This document shows, one piece after another, positions 54,159 to 64,000 of a DNA stretch of 64,000 bases. Made by a program: the position numbers and the translations under genes. Position 1 is the stretch's first letter. Each line of letters starts with the position of its first letter. This DNA comes from Chitinophaga oryziterrae (GTDB taxonomy: Bacteria; Bacteroidota; Bacteroidia; Chitinophagales; Chitinophagaceae), in NCBI RefSeq assembly GCF_009758125.1, contig NZ_WRXO01000003.1:434001-498000 (forward strand), given 5' to 3'. The notes under the pieces were generated by a model, which ran no database searches, was not told the DNA's origin, and saw only the letters and a program-made list of their open reading frames with translations.

Positions 54159-55286
54159 TTAGCGGATATGCAACACCCGATCACTTAACTGATACCTGAT
54201 GCTGGTTGTTTGCGACAGATTATCCATAAATTCTGTCAGCCCGTCTTTTTTAGTGAGTATGCCGGTAACTGTTATATTTTCTGTTGTCGCATCATCAAAA
54301 ACAACGGGTATATCAAACCAGCGGGTAATGACGATGGCAATATCTTTAAGTGTGGCTTTTTTGAAATAGTATTTCCCTTCCATCCATGCAAGCGTATTCT
54401 TTGGGTTGAATTCGTCTACACTGAAATCATTATCGCAGGTAGCTTCATAGCCTGGCCGTAGTTGGATCTGCTTGCCGGCATTGCTTTTAAGGGAGACTTT
54501 ACCGGAAGAAAGAGCGATCTTAGTATTGGCATTACTATAAGTATTCACATTAAATGCTGTTCCCAATACATTAATAGATACCTCCCCGGTATGTACTATA
54601 AAAGGATGATCAATATCTTTTTTTACGGAAAAATAAGCTTCCCCGCTAACAGATACTTCCCTTGTGCTGCCATTGAATGATAACGGAAAACTGATTTCGG
54701 ACATGGAATTCAGCCATACTTCAGTACCATCTGTTAATGTGAGCTTATAATCCTTTCCGGCAGGTACATGCAGTATATTCATAGCTGCAGCCTGACTGGT
54801 ACCGGTTGCTTCATATTGCAAACTCTTTGGAGAAAGATGCATTTGAATTGTTCCAACACTAAGTACCGGCGACTGACTGCTATCCGAGAGATTTATTTTT
54901 TGCCCGTTGGCCAGCTGAAGGGTGATACCCGGTGATTGCTTTGCAACAATAGACATTTGTTTATGTTCCCGGGGAAAAAGAATATACAGGAAGCCGCTTC
55001 CTATAAGTATCAGCAAACCTGCGGCAACCTTGTACAGCAGATGTCTGTTACTACGTTTGGGAGGGAACAGGTGTTGTCTTTTTTGCCATAAAATATCTTC
55101 ATCAAGTTCATTAAGATATTGTTTGGCTTCCGGATGGGCGAGTTGTTGCTGTAAATCGGTATATACCCGTTTAAGCTCCTGGTCGTCCTCCATTAATTGC
55201 CGGAGTTCCTGGTCATCTTCCCCGGAAATATATCCGGAAAGCTTTTCCAGCATTAATTGATCAATATGTTGTTTATCGGATATCAT
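54159..55286 (-). CDS. FecR-family anti-sigma factor
   Basis: A 375-aa protein with a helical N-terminus (LEKLSGYISGEDDQELRQLMED), one transmembrane helix (about 84-102, LYKVAAGLLILIGSGFLYI), the FecR domain (VPAGKDYKLTLTDGTEVWLNSMSEISFP, VSGEAYFSVKKDIDHPFIVH) and a STN-like end (LKDIAIVITRWFDIPVVF, IRYQLSDRVLHIR). It regulates the ECF sigma encoded directly upstream on the same strand, and together they would control the SusC/SusD operon transcribed in the other direction from 56110. Confidence 0.94.
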   Translation of the reverse strand: MISDKQHIDQLMLEKLSGYISGEDDQELRQLMEDDQELKRVYTDLQQQLAHPEAKQYLNELDEDILWQKRQHLFPPKRSNRHLLYKVAAGLLILIGSGFLYILFPREHKQMSIVAKQSPGITLQLANGQKINLSDSSQSPVLSVGTIQMHLSPKSLQYEATGTSQAAAMNILHVPAGKDYKLTLTDGTEVWLNSMSEISFPLSFNGSTREVSVSGEAYFSVKKDIDHPFIVHTGEVSINVLGTAFNVNTYSNANTKIALSSGKVSLKSNAGKQIQLRPGYEATCDNDFSVDEFNPKNTLAWMEGKYYFKKATLKDIAIVITRWFDIPVVFDDATTENITVTGILTKKDGLTEFMDNLSQTTSIRYQLSDRVLHIR

Positions 55287-55311
55287 TAGTTGTTAACTTA
55301 AAGGATAAATT

Positions 55312-55887
55312 TCACTCTGATACTGGAAGATGCAGCTTGTTGCGCAATGTTTTAACAGCAATTTTCAGATGAGTTTTTAATGAGTTGACACTGATTCCCA
55401 TATTGTCTGCAACTTCATGGTATTTTTTGTGTTGCATATATACAAGATTAAATGCACGCTGGCGTTGTGCAGGGAATTCATTTAACAGTTCATGCAGTTG
55501 CTGATGAAGTTTAGATTCATCTTCTATCTGATGTTTTCTATAAGTATCTGATTCTGGTAAATATGACTGGTCAACCGTTTCCACATATTTTTCAATCCTT
55601 TTATGGGTCCTTTGCTTCATTTTATGATAATCATTTACCTGGTTGCGGACAGCAGTGAACAGATAGGTCTTAAGATTGCCATTAATATTCTGATATAGTT
55701 TTCTTTCCCATATGTTGCTGAGGACAGATTGAACCAGATCATCGGCTTCAATAGGATCTCCGGTGCCTAAGTATGCTTTAGTCCACATTAACCGGTAATA
55801 TTTCTTAAAAATGCACTCAAAAGCATTACTGACATTCCCCCTTTCTAATAAGGCAAGTATAACCTCATCTCCTGTATATTCAGGCAT
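55312..55887 (-). CDS. ECF-type sigma factor (FecI-like)
   Basis: A 191-aa ECF sigma: region 2 with FECIFKKYYRLMWTKAYLGTGDPIEADDLVQSVLSNIW and region 4 with FPAQRQRAFNLVYMQHKKYHEVADNMGISVNSLKTHLKIA. First gene of the operon with FecR (25 bp between them). Divergent from the SusC gene at 56110, whose promoter region it likely recognises. Confidence 0.93.
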   Translation of the reverse strand: MPEYTGDEVILALLERGNVSNAFECIFKKYYRLMWTKAYLGTGDPIEADDLVQSVLSNIWERKLYQNINGNLKTYLFTAVRNQVNDYHKMKQRTHKRIEKYVETVDQSYLPESDTYRKHQIEDESKLHQQLHELLNEFPAQRQRAFNLVYMQHKKYHEVADNMGISVNSLKTHLKIAVKTLRNKLHLPVSE

Positions 55888-56109
55888 AAAAAATACTTTT
55901 TAATCTGGTTGATTAATAACGTGGATAGAGTAGTCTGGGATACTGACATTAAATATATATAAAGTAGTTCGTTTTTTAAAATGTTATTTTGACAATTATT
56001 TCGGATTTCTCTTCACCCGGTTTTAAAATCTGTCGTCTTTATATAGTAGCCATGTTATGAAGGGCAAAATAAGTTCCATGTTGTAGTTATTATCAACCAA
56101 ATAAGGAAA

Positions 56110-59100
56110 ATGAAAAGAATTATCCCGTTAATGAAAATTGCGAGTCGAGATTTTGCGCGCAAAAAAATCTGTATTACAGCCTTTTTATTCTTTTTTTTAA
56201 ATTTTACGATGTATGCTCAGATTGTGACCCCAACAGTCACGATAAAAGGGAACAATATGACTTTGGAGCAAATATTCCAGTCTATTGAACGGCAGACGGA
56301 CCTTACCTTTTTTTATAAAGAAACCCTCTTGAAAAGTGAAGTAATAAGTGGCCCGTTAAATTATACGGATACAAAGGTTACCACTGTCCTGAATGAGGTA
56401 TTAAAGGGCCATAATTTAACATATGAACTGAAAAAGAATGTGGTCCTTATTAAAAGAGAAGAGAAAATTGCTGCAGAGCCGGGTAAACCGGCAGAAAAGA
56501 AGAATCAGGATATTGTACAGGATAAACAGATCTCCGGGAGGGTACTTTCTGAGGATACTAAAACCCCTTTACCAATGGCAACGTTACTGTTAAAGGGGAC
56601 CACCAATGGTATTACAACAGACCAGAATGGGTATTTTAAATTAAAAGTGGCGGGGAGCAGCAAAGTACTGGTTGTCCAGTATGTTGGTTATATCGCCAGG
56701 GAAATAACCATTATAAATGGTGTGAATGATTATGAAATATTGCTTTCTCCCAAGGATAATACTATAAAAGATGTGGTAGTAGTTGCTTATGGCACGCAGA
56801 AAAAAACAAGCCTGGTCAGCTCTATCACCAGCATTGATCCCAAAGAACTTAAAGGACCTTCTTCCAACCTTACCACTATGCTGGCGGGAAGGATAGCCGG
56901 TATTATTTCTTATCAGCGCAGTGGTGAGCCAGGGGCTGATAATGCGCAGTTCTTTGTAAGGGGAGTAGGTACTTTCGGTGCGGGAAAAGTTGATCCGCTT
57001 ATTTTAATAGACAATATAGAATCGTCTTCCAGGGACCTGGCGAGGTTGCAGCCAGACGATATCGGAGGCTTCTCCATCCTCAAAGATGCAACAGCTTCCT
57101 CTTTGTATGGAGCAAGAGGTGCAAACGGAGTGATACTAATAACGACCAAAACAGGGGGTAACGGAAAAATGAGATTCAATGTACGTATGGAGAACTCATC
57201 TTCTTCCAATACCCGGAATTTTGCATTGGCAGATAATGTCACTTATATGAAGCTTGCGAATGAGGCTGTGTTAACAAGGAATCCGCTTGGTGCATTACCT
57301 TATTCTCAGAATAAAATCGATCATACGGCTAATGGGGATGATCCTTTATTATATCCCAACAATAACTGGATACAACAACTGATTAAAAATCACACCAACA
57401 ATCAAAGAGTTAACATTAATGCCAGTGGAGGTTCTGATAAATCGAAGTATTATCTGGCCATGACATATAATGTTGATAATGGTATTCTGAAGGAAAATTC
57501 TCTTAATAATTTCAGTAATAACATTAAGCTGAGATCTTATTCGCTTTTATCTAATGTTACGTTAAACCTTACAAAAACAACAGAGGCGCTGGTAAGCCTT
57601 AAAGGACAATTTGATGATTATAACGGTCCTGTTGGTGGTGGTGCTGCTACATTTTATAATGCTATATGGAGCAATCCGGTGGCTTTTCCGGCAGTTTATC
57701 CGGCAAGTTTATTGCCTTATGCAAAACACCCGCTGTTTGGGAATGCACTAATACCCGGTGGAGGAGGTCTGTATGTTAATCCATATGCACAATCTCTTTC
57801 CGGTTTTCAGGCAACCAATACCAGCACCATGACGGCGCAATTGAGTTTAAAGCAAAACCTGGATGTTGTTACGCCGGGTTTGTCTGTGAGAATGATGGCC
57901 TATACCAGCCGGTATGCAAATTTTGCGGTAACCCGTCAGTACAGTCCTTACTATTATATGTCCAGCGCAATTGATGGGAAATTCAGTGGCTTAACGCTGA
58001 TTAATGATGGGGCCTCCGGAAGCGTTGGTACAACACCCACTGAATATTTAACGTATAATCCCGGTGATAAAAATGTAAATACTACTACATACGGGGAGGC
58101 GGCTATTAATTATGCCAGGGTATTTAACGATAAACACAGTGTAGGTGCTATGGTGATAGGTACTATCAGAAATTATCTTACAGGAAATGCGTCCACCCTG
58201 CAATTGTCTTTACCAGCAAGGAACGAAGGAGTTTCCGGCAGGTTTACCTATGGATATGATAACCGTTATTTGTTTGAATATAATTTCGGATTTAATGGCT
58301 CAGAACGTTTTGCAGCCAATCACCGGTTTGGTTTTTTCCCTTCAATAGGTGGAGGCTGGATCGTATCTAATGAAAAGTTTTTTAAGCCATTAACAAATAT
58401 GATTAACCAGCTTAAATTCAGATTCACATATGGCCTGGTAGGTAATGATCAGATAGGTAGTGCAACAGATCGTTTCTTCTATTTATCTGATGTGAATTTA
58501 AATGGCGCTGCGGCCGGATACTTTGGTACAAATTTTAACTATAGCAGGCCCACTGTATATATAAACCGTTACGAAAACCAGAATATTACCTGGGAACTGT
58601 CCAAACAGACCAATCTTGGAATGGATTTAATCCTTTTCAATGACCTGACAGTAACGGTAGATGCATACCAGCAGAATCGTAGTAATATTCTGATGGTAAG
58701 AAGTACGATGCCTACCTCAATGGGGTTACAGGTAGATATTTCGTCTAATGCAGGTAAGGCTACCAGTAAAGGAGTAGATCTTGCCCTGGATTATCATAAA
58801 TCATTTAATAATTCTTTATGGATACAAACACGTGGTACTTTAACTTATGCAAAGAGTAAACTGTTGGTAAATGAAGAGCCACAATACGCTGCAAATAACA
58901 GAAACTTATCAAAGGTGGGTAATTCGCTGGGACAGATATATGGCCTTGTTGCGGAGAAGCTGTTTATTGATCAGGCGGAAGTGAATAATTCTCCTGTACA
59001 ATATGGGAGTACCATGGCAGGAGATATTAAATACAGGGATATAAACGGAGATGGAAAAATTACGGATGCGGACAAGGTGCCAATTGGTTTCCCTACTACA

Positions 59101-59589
59101 CCAGAAGTTATATATGGTTTTTTGTTCTCTGTCGGGTATAAGAATTTTGATATCAGCGGTGCTTTTCAGGGTTCTGCCAGATCATCATTTATTATCAACT
59201 CAGCAAATACGACACCTTTTTATCTGAATGGTGGTAATCAGAATGGCTTATTGCAGGTGATTGCTGATAATCACTGGTCAGAAGATAACAGGAACTCTTA
59301 TGCCTTCTGGCCACGTTTAAGTAATACGCTTTCAGAAAACAATACACCAGTATCTTCCTGGTGGTTAAGAGACGGTTCATTCTTGCGATTAAAATCTGCC
59401 GAAATCGGATATAATATTCCCAATCAGTTTTTGAAACGGTTCCATTTGAGTAGCGGACGTATCTATGTAAATGGGATGAACTTATTTACTATCAGCGCCT
59501 TTAAACTCTGGGACCCGGAAATGGGTGCTTCAGGGTTGGGATACCCTATTCAAAAGGTATTTAATACCGGATTGACAGTCGGATTTTAA
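56110..59589 (+). CDS. SusC/RagA-type TonB-dependent transporter with STN domain
   Basis: 1159 aa. Signal/transmembrane start (FLFFFLNFTMYAQ), STN domain (about 50-115, LEQIFQSIERQTDLTFFYKE), regulatory-like domain (about 140-210, SGRVLSEDTKTPLPMATLLL), plug with FSILKDATASSLYGARGANG, and a barrel ending in FNTGLTVGF. The STN domain fits signalling through the divergent FecR. The paired SusD is 23 bp downstream. Its substrate cannot be inferred: no glycosidase of this second system is in the window. Confidence 0.95.
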   Translation: MKRIIPLMKIASRDFARKKICITAFLFFFLNFTMYAQIVTPTVTIKGNNMTLEQIFQSIERQTDLTFFYKETLLKSEVISGPLNYTDTKVTTVLNEVLKGHNLTYELKKNVVLIKREEKIAAEPGKPAEKKNQDIVQDKQISGRVLSEDTKTPLPMATLLLKGTTNGITTDQNGYFKLKVAGSSKVLVVQYVGYIAREITIINGVNDYEILLSPKDNTIKDVVVVAYGTQKKTSLVSSITSIDPKELKGPSSNLTTMLAGRIAGIISYQRSGEPGADNAQFFVRGVGTFGAGKVDPLILIDNIESSSRDLARLQPDDIGGFSILKDATASSLYGARGANGVILITTKTGGNGKMRFNVRMENSSSSNTRNFALADNVTYMKLANEAVLTRNPLGALPYSQNKIDHTANGDDPLLYPNNNWIQQLIKNHTNNQRVNINASGGSDKSKYYLAMTYNVDNGILKENSLNNFSNNIKLRSYSLLSNVTLNLTKTTEALVSLKGQFDDYNGPVGGGAATFYNAIWSNPVAFPAVYPASLLPYAKHPLFGNALIPGGGGLYVNPYAQSLSGFQATNTSTMTAQLSLKQNLDVVTPGLSVRMMAYTSRYANFAVTRQYSPYYYMSSAIDGKFSGLTLINDGASGSVGTTPTEYLTYNPGDKNVNTTTYGEAAINYARVFNDKHSVGAMVIGTIRNYLTGNASTLQLSLPARNEGVSGRFTYGYDNRYLFEYNFGFNGSERFAANHRFGFFPSIGGGWIVSNEKFFKPLTNMINQLKFRFTYGLVGNDQIGSATDRFFYLSDVNLNGAAAGYFGTNFNYSRPTVYINRYENQNITWELSKQTNLGMDLILFNDLTVTVDAYQQNRSNILMVRSTMPTSMGLQVDISSNAGKATSKGVDLALDYHKSFNNSLWIQTRGTLTYAKSKLLVNEEPQYAANNRNLSKVGNSLGQIYGLVAEKLFIDQAEVNNSPVQYGSTMAGDIKYRDINGDGKITDADKVPIGFPTTPEVIYGFLFSVGYKNFDISGAFQGSARSSFIINSANTTPFYLNGGNQNGLLQVIADNHWSEDNRNSYAFWPRLSNTLSENNTPVSSWWLRDGSFLRLKSAEIGYNIPNQFLKRFHLSSGRIYVNGMNLFTISAFKLWDPEMGASGLGYPIQKVFNTGLTVGF

Positions 59590-59612
59590 GTTTTAAATAA
59601 AGAACTAATTAT

Positions 59613-61550
59613 ATGAAGGATAATAAACTTGTTGGCAGGTATTACAAGATATGCTTCTTAATACTTTCAGTGTTATTGGCTATTTCCTGCAAAAAATCTT
59701 TTCTGGATGTAGTACCGGATAATGTGGCTACAATAGACAATGCTTTTACCTCTAAAACAGAAGCTGAAAAATATTTATTTACCTGTTATTCTTACTTGCC
59801 GGTCGATTATGACCCTACATATAATGTAGGTCTCTCTGCAAGCGATGAGGTTTTTGTGCTTGATCCAACGAATAATATCAGATCTACCAATGTTTTACGG
59901 TTAAATTATGGAGACCAGAATACATCAGATCCGATCGCTAATTTCATGACTGGCGGCAGAGATGGAATAGCGTCTTATAAAGCTATCAGGGATTGCAATA
60001 TATTTTTAGAGAACGTAAGTAATCTAAGCAAAGTACCAGATCTTGATATAGACACCAGGAACAGATGGATAGCAGAAGCGCAGTTTTTGAAGGCGTTTTA
60101 TCATTTTGTGATGTTCAGGGCATATGGGGCTATTCCGGTAATAGATAAAAATTTACCTATTAATGCTTCAATAGAGGAGGTGTATGTGAAACGTCAGCCG
60201 GTAGATAGTGTAGTGAATTATATTGCTAATCTGCTTGATATGGCCGCCGTGAATCTTCCTGCAAGCATCACTAATATATCCTCTGAACTTGGCCGCATTA
60301 CAAAACCTGCGGCATTAGGGTTAAAGGCAAAACTATTAGTAACAGCGGCAAGCCCTTTATTTAATGGAAATTCAGATTATGGTTCATTTAGAAATAAAGA
60401 TGGAGTGGCACTCTTTAATCCTGCTTATAGCGTAGAAAAATGGCAGAGAGCTGTGGATGCATGTAAAGCGGCTATAGATTTATGTGCTGCACAAAGTATA
60501 CAGTTATATACTTTCCCTGCACAGACAATACCGCTTAGTACTACTACCATGACTCAAATGAGTATCAGGAACGCAATGAGTGAACCCTGGAACAATGAGT
60601 TGGTATGGGGATCTACCAGTGGTGTCAACTGGGGCTGCACTTTCTTACAACGGTGCGGAATAGGGCAGTTCGATTTTAATAATGCAGTGGCTTCAAAAAC
60701 CGGCGGCCACCCTTTATTAGGACCTACCATAAAAATGGCAAAGATGTTTTATACGAAAAATGGTGTTCCGATCGATGAAGACAGAACACTTGATTTCTCG
60801 AATATTGCTGCACTGAGGGTAGCCACTCATGATGAAAGGTTTAATGTTAAAGAAGGTGAAACAACTGCAAGATTAAATTTTGACAGAGAGCCTAGGTACT
60901 ATGCTGATCTGGGATTTGACAGAGGTATCTGGTATATGGCAAACAGCCCGTCTAAAAGTGATGAAAATACTTTTTGGCTGATGGCCCGCGGTAGTGAATT
61001 AAGTCAGTCTTCACCAGTACCTATTGCCGGGTTTTATATGAAGAAAACAGTGAACTGGCATATGGACTGGAATACACTCACCTATCCGCCTTATCCATAT
61101 CCTGAAATGCGGCTGGCAGATTTGTATTTGTTATATGCTGAAGCTTTAAATGAAGTACAGGGACCCACTGCAGATGTATATGACTATGTTAACAGGATAA
61201 GAGCAAGGGCTGGTTTAGCAACAGTAGAAAGTTCATGGACAAACTATAGTAAAAATCCTTCTAAATATACGACCAAAGATGGTATGCGGTCTATCATTCA
61301 GCGGGAACGTTGCATTGAGCTTTGTTTTGAAGGACATCGCTTCTGGGACCTGCTACGCTGGAAAACCGCAGCACAGGAACTGAGCGGGAATATAACAGGT
61401 TGGGTCGTAAGCGGACAAACGCCTGAACTGTATTACCGTGAGGTGTCTTTTTTGTCGAGACATTTTGTATCTCCCCGTGATTATTTGTGGCCAATACAGG
61501 AGAACGATCTGCTCGTGAACCCAAACCTGGTGCAAAACCCTAACTGGTAA
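59613..61550 (+). CDS. SusD/RagB-type surface glycan-binding lipoprotein
   Basis: 645 aa with lipoprotein signal (LLAISCKKS). SusD features: DCNIFLENVSNLSK, WIAEAQFLKAFYHFVMFRAYGAIP, AALGLKAKLLVTAASPLFNG, PEMRLADLYLLYAEALNEV, and the RERCIELCFEGHRFWDLLRWK motif, with ending YLWPIQENDLLVNP. It is larger than the SusD of the first PUL and belongs to a distinct subgroup. The gene after it is a DUF4959-type lipoprotein, 16 bp away, so the operon continues. Confidence 0.95.
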   Translation: MKDNKLVGRYYKICFLILSVLLAISCKKSFLDVVPDNVATIDNAFTSKTEAEKYLFTCYSYLPVDYDPTYNVGLSASDEVFVLDPTNNIRSTNVLRLNYGDQNTSDPIANFMTGGRDGIASYKAIRDCNIFLENVSNLSKVPDLDIDTRNRWIAEAQFLKAFYHFVMFRAYGAIPVIDKNLPINASIEEVYVKRQPVDSVVNYIANLLDMAAVNLPASITNISSELGRITKPAALGLKAKLLVTAASPLFNGNSDYGSFRNKDGVALFNPAYSVEKWQRAVDACKAAIDLCAAQSIQLYTFPAQTIPLSTTTMTQMSIRNAMSEPWNNELVWGSTSGVNWGCTFLQRCGIGQFDFNNAVASKTGGHPLLGPTIKMAKMFYTKNGVPIDEDRTLDFSNIAALRVATHDERFNVKEGETTARLNFDREPRYYADLGFDRGIWYMANSPSKSDENTFWLMARGSELSQSSPVPIAGFYMKKTVNWHMDWNTLTYPPYPYPEMRLADLYLLYAEALNEVQGPTADVYDYVNRIRARAGLATVESSWTNYSKNPSKYTTKDGMRSIIQRERCIELCFEGHRFWDLLRWKTAAQELSGNITGWVVSGQTPELYYREVSFLSRHFVSPRDYLWPIQENDLLVNPNLVQNPNW

Positions 61551-61566
61551 AATAAAACATTAAAGG

Positions 61567-62766
61567 ATGAGACTAATAAAATTATTGTATATAACGCTAC
61601 TATTAATAGTAGCTGGCTGTAAGAGAGACGAATTAAACAAACCGGTTGTGTCTAATACAAACCCTCCGGGGCTTATATCCGGTATAACAGTGGTAAATCT
61701 GAATGGAAAGGCAACGCTCACTTATACATTACCGGCAGATGAAGATCTTTCTTATGTGAAGGCAGTGTATGAAACTTCTCCGGGACAAACCAGGGAAGTG
61801 AAAGCTTCTCATTATGTGAATACATTAACCGTAGATGGTTTTGGAGATACCCTGGCACATACTATAAAATTGTATGCCGTGAATTCCAGTGAAGTTGCAT
61901 CTGCGGCTGTCACTACAACTGTAGATCCTTTAACACCTGCCGTAGATCTGGCTCTCAGGTCACTCCAGGTGACGACTACTTTTGGTGGGTTTAACCTTAC
62001 CTGTAATAATCCTACATTGGAAAATTTAGCCATTATCCCTTTAGTGGATTCTGCCGGGAAAGGACAATGGGTACAAACCCTTGGGATGGATAATGTGTAT
62101 AGTAACAACCCGGTTATCACCAGTGCTGTAAGAGGACAACCTGCGGTAGAAAGAAAGTATGCTTTTGTGGTAAGAGACAGGTGGCTAAATTTTTCAGATA
62201 CATTATTTGTAATGCTTACGCCTATATTCGAACAACTGCTGCCGAAATCCGACTGGAGCAATTATGTATTACCAAGCGATGCCGGAATTCTTAATAATGG
62301 GGGCCGTACTGATGTACCATATATTTATGATGGTGACCTCCACCCGGGCTGGCCCCATTGTTTATTTACGCTGGAGCAGGCGGGCAGTTCACAAATGGTA
62401 ACACTGGACCTTGGCAAAGCACACATTCTTAGCAGGATGCAGGTAAATCCGTACAAGGAAGTTGGGAATAATTATTATGTAAGAGGAAATGTAAAAGATT
62501 TTGAGATATGGGGATCTAATAGCCCGGATTTAGATGGCAGTCTGGATCCCAGTTGGACCAAACTAACAACCTGTCATGTAATGAAACCTTCCGGATCTGC
62601 TTATGGAACTGAAACAACAGCCGATCAGACTTTGGCGTACAATGGCTGGCAGTTTGATTTTCCTGCCGGACAAATCGCCTATCGCTATGTAAGAATAAGA
62701 AGCTTGTCCAATTGGCAGGGATCTTATTTTATAAATATAGCAGAGTTTACATTATGGGGTAATTAG
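61567..62766 (+). CDS. DUF4959/DUF5126/DUF5000-type lipoprotein (SusE-like position)
   Basis: A 399-aa surface lipoprotein (signal LLIVAGCKRD). Three domains: fibronectin-III-like N-terminal (about 30-120, NPPGLISGITVVNLNGKATLTYTLP), a second Ig-like domain (about 125-220), and a C-terminal discoidin-like domain (about 245-399, WPHCLFTLEQAG, VTLDLGKAHILSRMQV, FEIWGSNSPD, YRYVRIRS). These are the domain types regularly encoded after SusD in Bacteroidota; they are thought to bind glycans at the surface. It follows SusD by 16 bp in the same operon. Confidence 0.9.
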   Translation: MRLIKLLYITLLLIVAGCKRDELNKPVVSNTNPPGLISGITVVNLNGKATLTYTLPADEDLSYVKAVYETSPGQTREVKASHYVNTLTVDGFGDTLAHTIKLYAVNSSEVASAAVTTTVDPLTPAVDLALRSLQVTTTFGGFNLTCNNPTLENLAIIPLVDSAGKGQWVQTLGMDNVYSNNPVITSAVRGQPAVERKYAFVVRDRWLNFSDTLFVMLTPIFEQLLPKSDWSNYVLPSDAGILNNGGRTDVPYIYDGDLHPGWPHCLFTLEQAGSSQMVTLDLGKAHILSRMQVNPYKEVGNNYYVRGNVKDFEIWGSNSPDLDGSLDPSWTKLTTCHVMKPSGSAYGTETTADQTLAYNGWQFDFPAGQIAYRYVRIRSLSNWQGSYFINIAEFTLWGN

Positions 62767-62802
62767 TAATTGTGCAAACTGATAAATGATAATTTAAAAC
62801 AG

Positions 62803-64000
62803 ATGAAACAACATAAAATCACAACTTACTATATAATAGTATCGCTGGTATTAATAATAAGTGCCTGTTCTAAAATGGATGACTACAAGGACAAATACAT
62901 GGCGGGAGGAGCTATCACTTATCCCGGGAAAATGGATTCAGTTATGGCATTTTCGGGTAAAAGCAGGGTAGAGATTACCGGACTTTTTACATCCGATCCG
63001 AAAATCGTTAAATATAAGGTGTTCTGGAATAGCAGGCAGGACTCTTTAGAGGTGCCTGTTCAAAGAACTTCCGGCGTAGATACCGCTAAAGTAATCATCC
63101 CAGGTTTACCGGAAGGGTTGATGAATTTCGAAATCAGGACTTTCGATGCAAAAGGGAATATCTCTATACCTGTGAATACCTCAGCGAATGTGTATGGTGA
63201 TCTGTACCAGAGTGCACTTATCAACCGCGGGATCGTGAATGCTGAAATGCAGCTCGACGGTTCCGCGTTGATTAGCTGGGCGGATGTAAGTAAAGATGCA
63301 GGTATAATAAATATGCAGATTATGTATTCAGATAATGCGGGTATGACGCATGATACCCTGATTACATCTGATCTGACCGGCCTAACCACCTCATTGCCTG
63401 CTTTTAAATCAGGGAATACTATTAGTTACCGCACGGCCTATCTCCCCAATGCCACAGCTATTGATACATTTTATACTGCTTATGAGGTACATACTGTAAA
63501 AGCTGATGTAACCAGTCTTTATTTATCTAATACAGGCCCTTTTGACAGAGCTACTTATGATGGCGGCAGATGGGGAACACTGGCTGCTCCCTGGATTACA
63601 AGCACGAATGTGATCAATCATTCGGGTTATGGCGGATATGCTTCTGAACCCTGGTTAAATATAGGAGGATGCCTGGTGATGGAATCAGGGTGGGGCGGAA
63701 CTGCTAACATTGTGAATGGGAAAATTTCTCAAACAACTACTCTTCCGGCTGGGAATTACATTTTTCAGGTTAATTGCTACACGGAAGCGCTGGATCCGGT
63801 TTATATCGTAGCTGCTGCCGGTACCACATTACCTGATATCAGTGATCTTTCAACAGCGTTGGGCTACACTACATTTCCAACTAAAGTGGGGACAACTGCA
63901 ACTATCCAGTTTACGTTTACCCTGACGCAGCAAGAGCAGGTTACATTAGGGTTTTTGGCTACGATGGTATCGGGTAACCAGTATTGGAGGGTCCCTTCTG
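62803..64000 (+). CDS. DUF4998/DUF5013-type surface lipoprotein (3' end outside window)
   Basis: The gene starts at ATG 62803 with a lipoprotein signal (LVLIISACSKM) and stays open to the end of the window, 399 codons without a stop. N-terminal part (MDDYKDKYMAGGAITYPGKMD, VEITGLFTSDPKIVKYKVFWN) resembles DUF4998; the C-terminal part (WGTLAAPWIT, TTLPAGNYIFQVNCYTEA, FTFTLTQQEQVTLGFLATM) resembles DUF5013, a likely carbohydrate-binding module. It begins 36 bp after the DUF4959 gene and probably completes the same surface complex. Confidence 0.85.
   Translation, partial: MKQHKITTYYIIVSLVLIISACSKMDDYKDKYMAGGAITYPGKMDSVMAFSGKSRVEITGLFTSDPKIVKYKVFWNSRQDSLEVPVQRTSGVDTAKVIIPGLPEGLMNFEIRTFDAKGNISIPVNTSANVYGDLYQSALINRGIVNAEMQLDGSALISWADVSKDAGIINMQIMYSDNAGMTHDTLITSDLTGLTTSLPAFKSGNTISYRTAYLPNATAIDTFYTAYEVHTVKADVTSLYLSNTGPFDRATYDGGRWGTLAAPWITSTNVINHSGYGGYASEPWLNIGGCLVMESGWGGTANIVNGKISQTTTLPAGNYIFQVNCYTEALDPVYIVAAAGTTLPDISDLSTALGYTTFPTKVGTTATIQFTFTLTQQEQVTLGFLATMVSGNQYWRVPS

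Noticed and set aside
1..64000. CRISPR arrays
   Set aside because: The repeats found (palindrome cluster, dispersed units) are not regularly spaced direct repeats with unique spacers, and no cas genes are present.

Overview
This window looks like chromosomal DNA of a Bacteroidota member of the Chitinophaga type. The evidence is paired SusC/SusD outer-membrane systems with ECF sigma/FecR pairs, lipoproteins with a Cys lipobox, many HxlR and AraC regulators, and an NRPS tail. The genus is inferred from gene content; no rRNA or complete tRNA gene is present to confirm it.

Layout. (1) 1-11 kb: the 3' end of an NRPS gene (partial A, PCP, C, A, PCP, TE), a subtilase lipoprotein, a cluster of small palindromes, a zinc-phospholipase-like lipoprotein, aquaporin Z, and a secreted PL1 pectate lyase. 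(2) 11-33 kb: a patchy region of low coding density with broken genes. It holds a DoxX-like gene and a beta-carbonic anhydrase gene that have both lost their 5' ends, a tRNA 3'-end fragment beside an integrase N-terminal fragment, a P-loop/LRR gene cut off at its 3' end, and frameshifted small genes. Short intact modules lie between these, mostly one regulator (HxlR or AraC) next to one enzyme or small-domain gene (EthD, ABM, crotonase, FISUMP, SDR, aldo/keto reductase). The modules are separated by short sequences resembling a tRNA T-arm plus acceptor 3' end, all in the same orientation and often followed by a terminator-like hairpin. Two kinds of dispersed repeat (about 70-110 bp and about 40 bp) occur among them. 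I read this as an integration and accretion zone. (3) 29.5-38.3 kb: mostly ordinary genes: a secreted hypothetical, a serine hydrolase, a response regulator, an AHSA1/GlxA-type divergent pair, a CHRD lipoprotein, and a YVTN-propeller phosphoesterase. (4) 38.3-54.1 kb: a polysaccharide utilization locus for L-arabinose-containing glycans: GH127 and tandem GH43 (operon), GH31 on the opposite strand, GH51 overlapping an ECF sigma gene, then FecR, SusC and SusD. (5) 54.1-64 kb: a second system with sigma/FecR on the minus strand and SusC, SusD and two glycan-binding-type lipoproteins on the plus strand; the last gene runs off the window.

How the parts work together. The PUL enzymes would remove arabinose and other side-chain sugars; SusC/SusD import the oligosaccharides; FecR and the ECF sigma factor couple import to transcription through the STN domain of SusC. 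A near-identical palindromic element (core GTCAAATTGAC) lies upstream of GH127 and in the GH31/GH51 divergent region, suggesting one regulator controls all three transcription units. The PL1 lyase at about 10 kb could serve the same pectic substrates but is unlinked.
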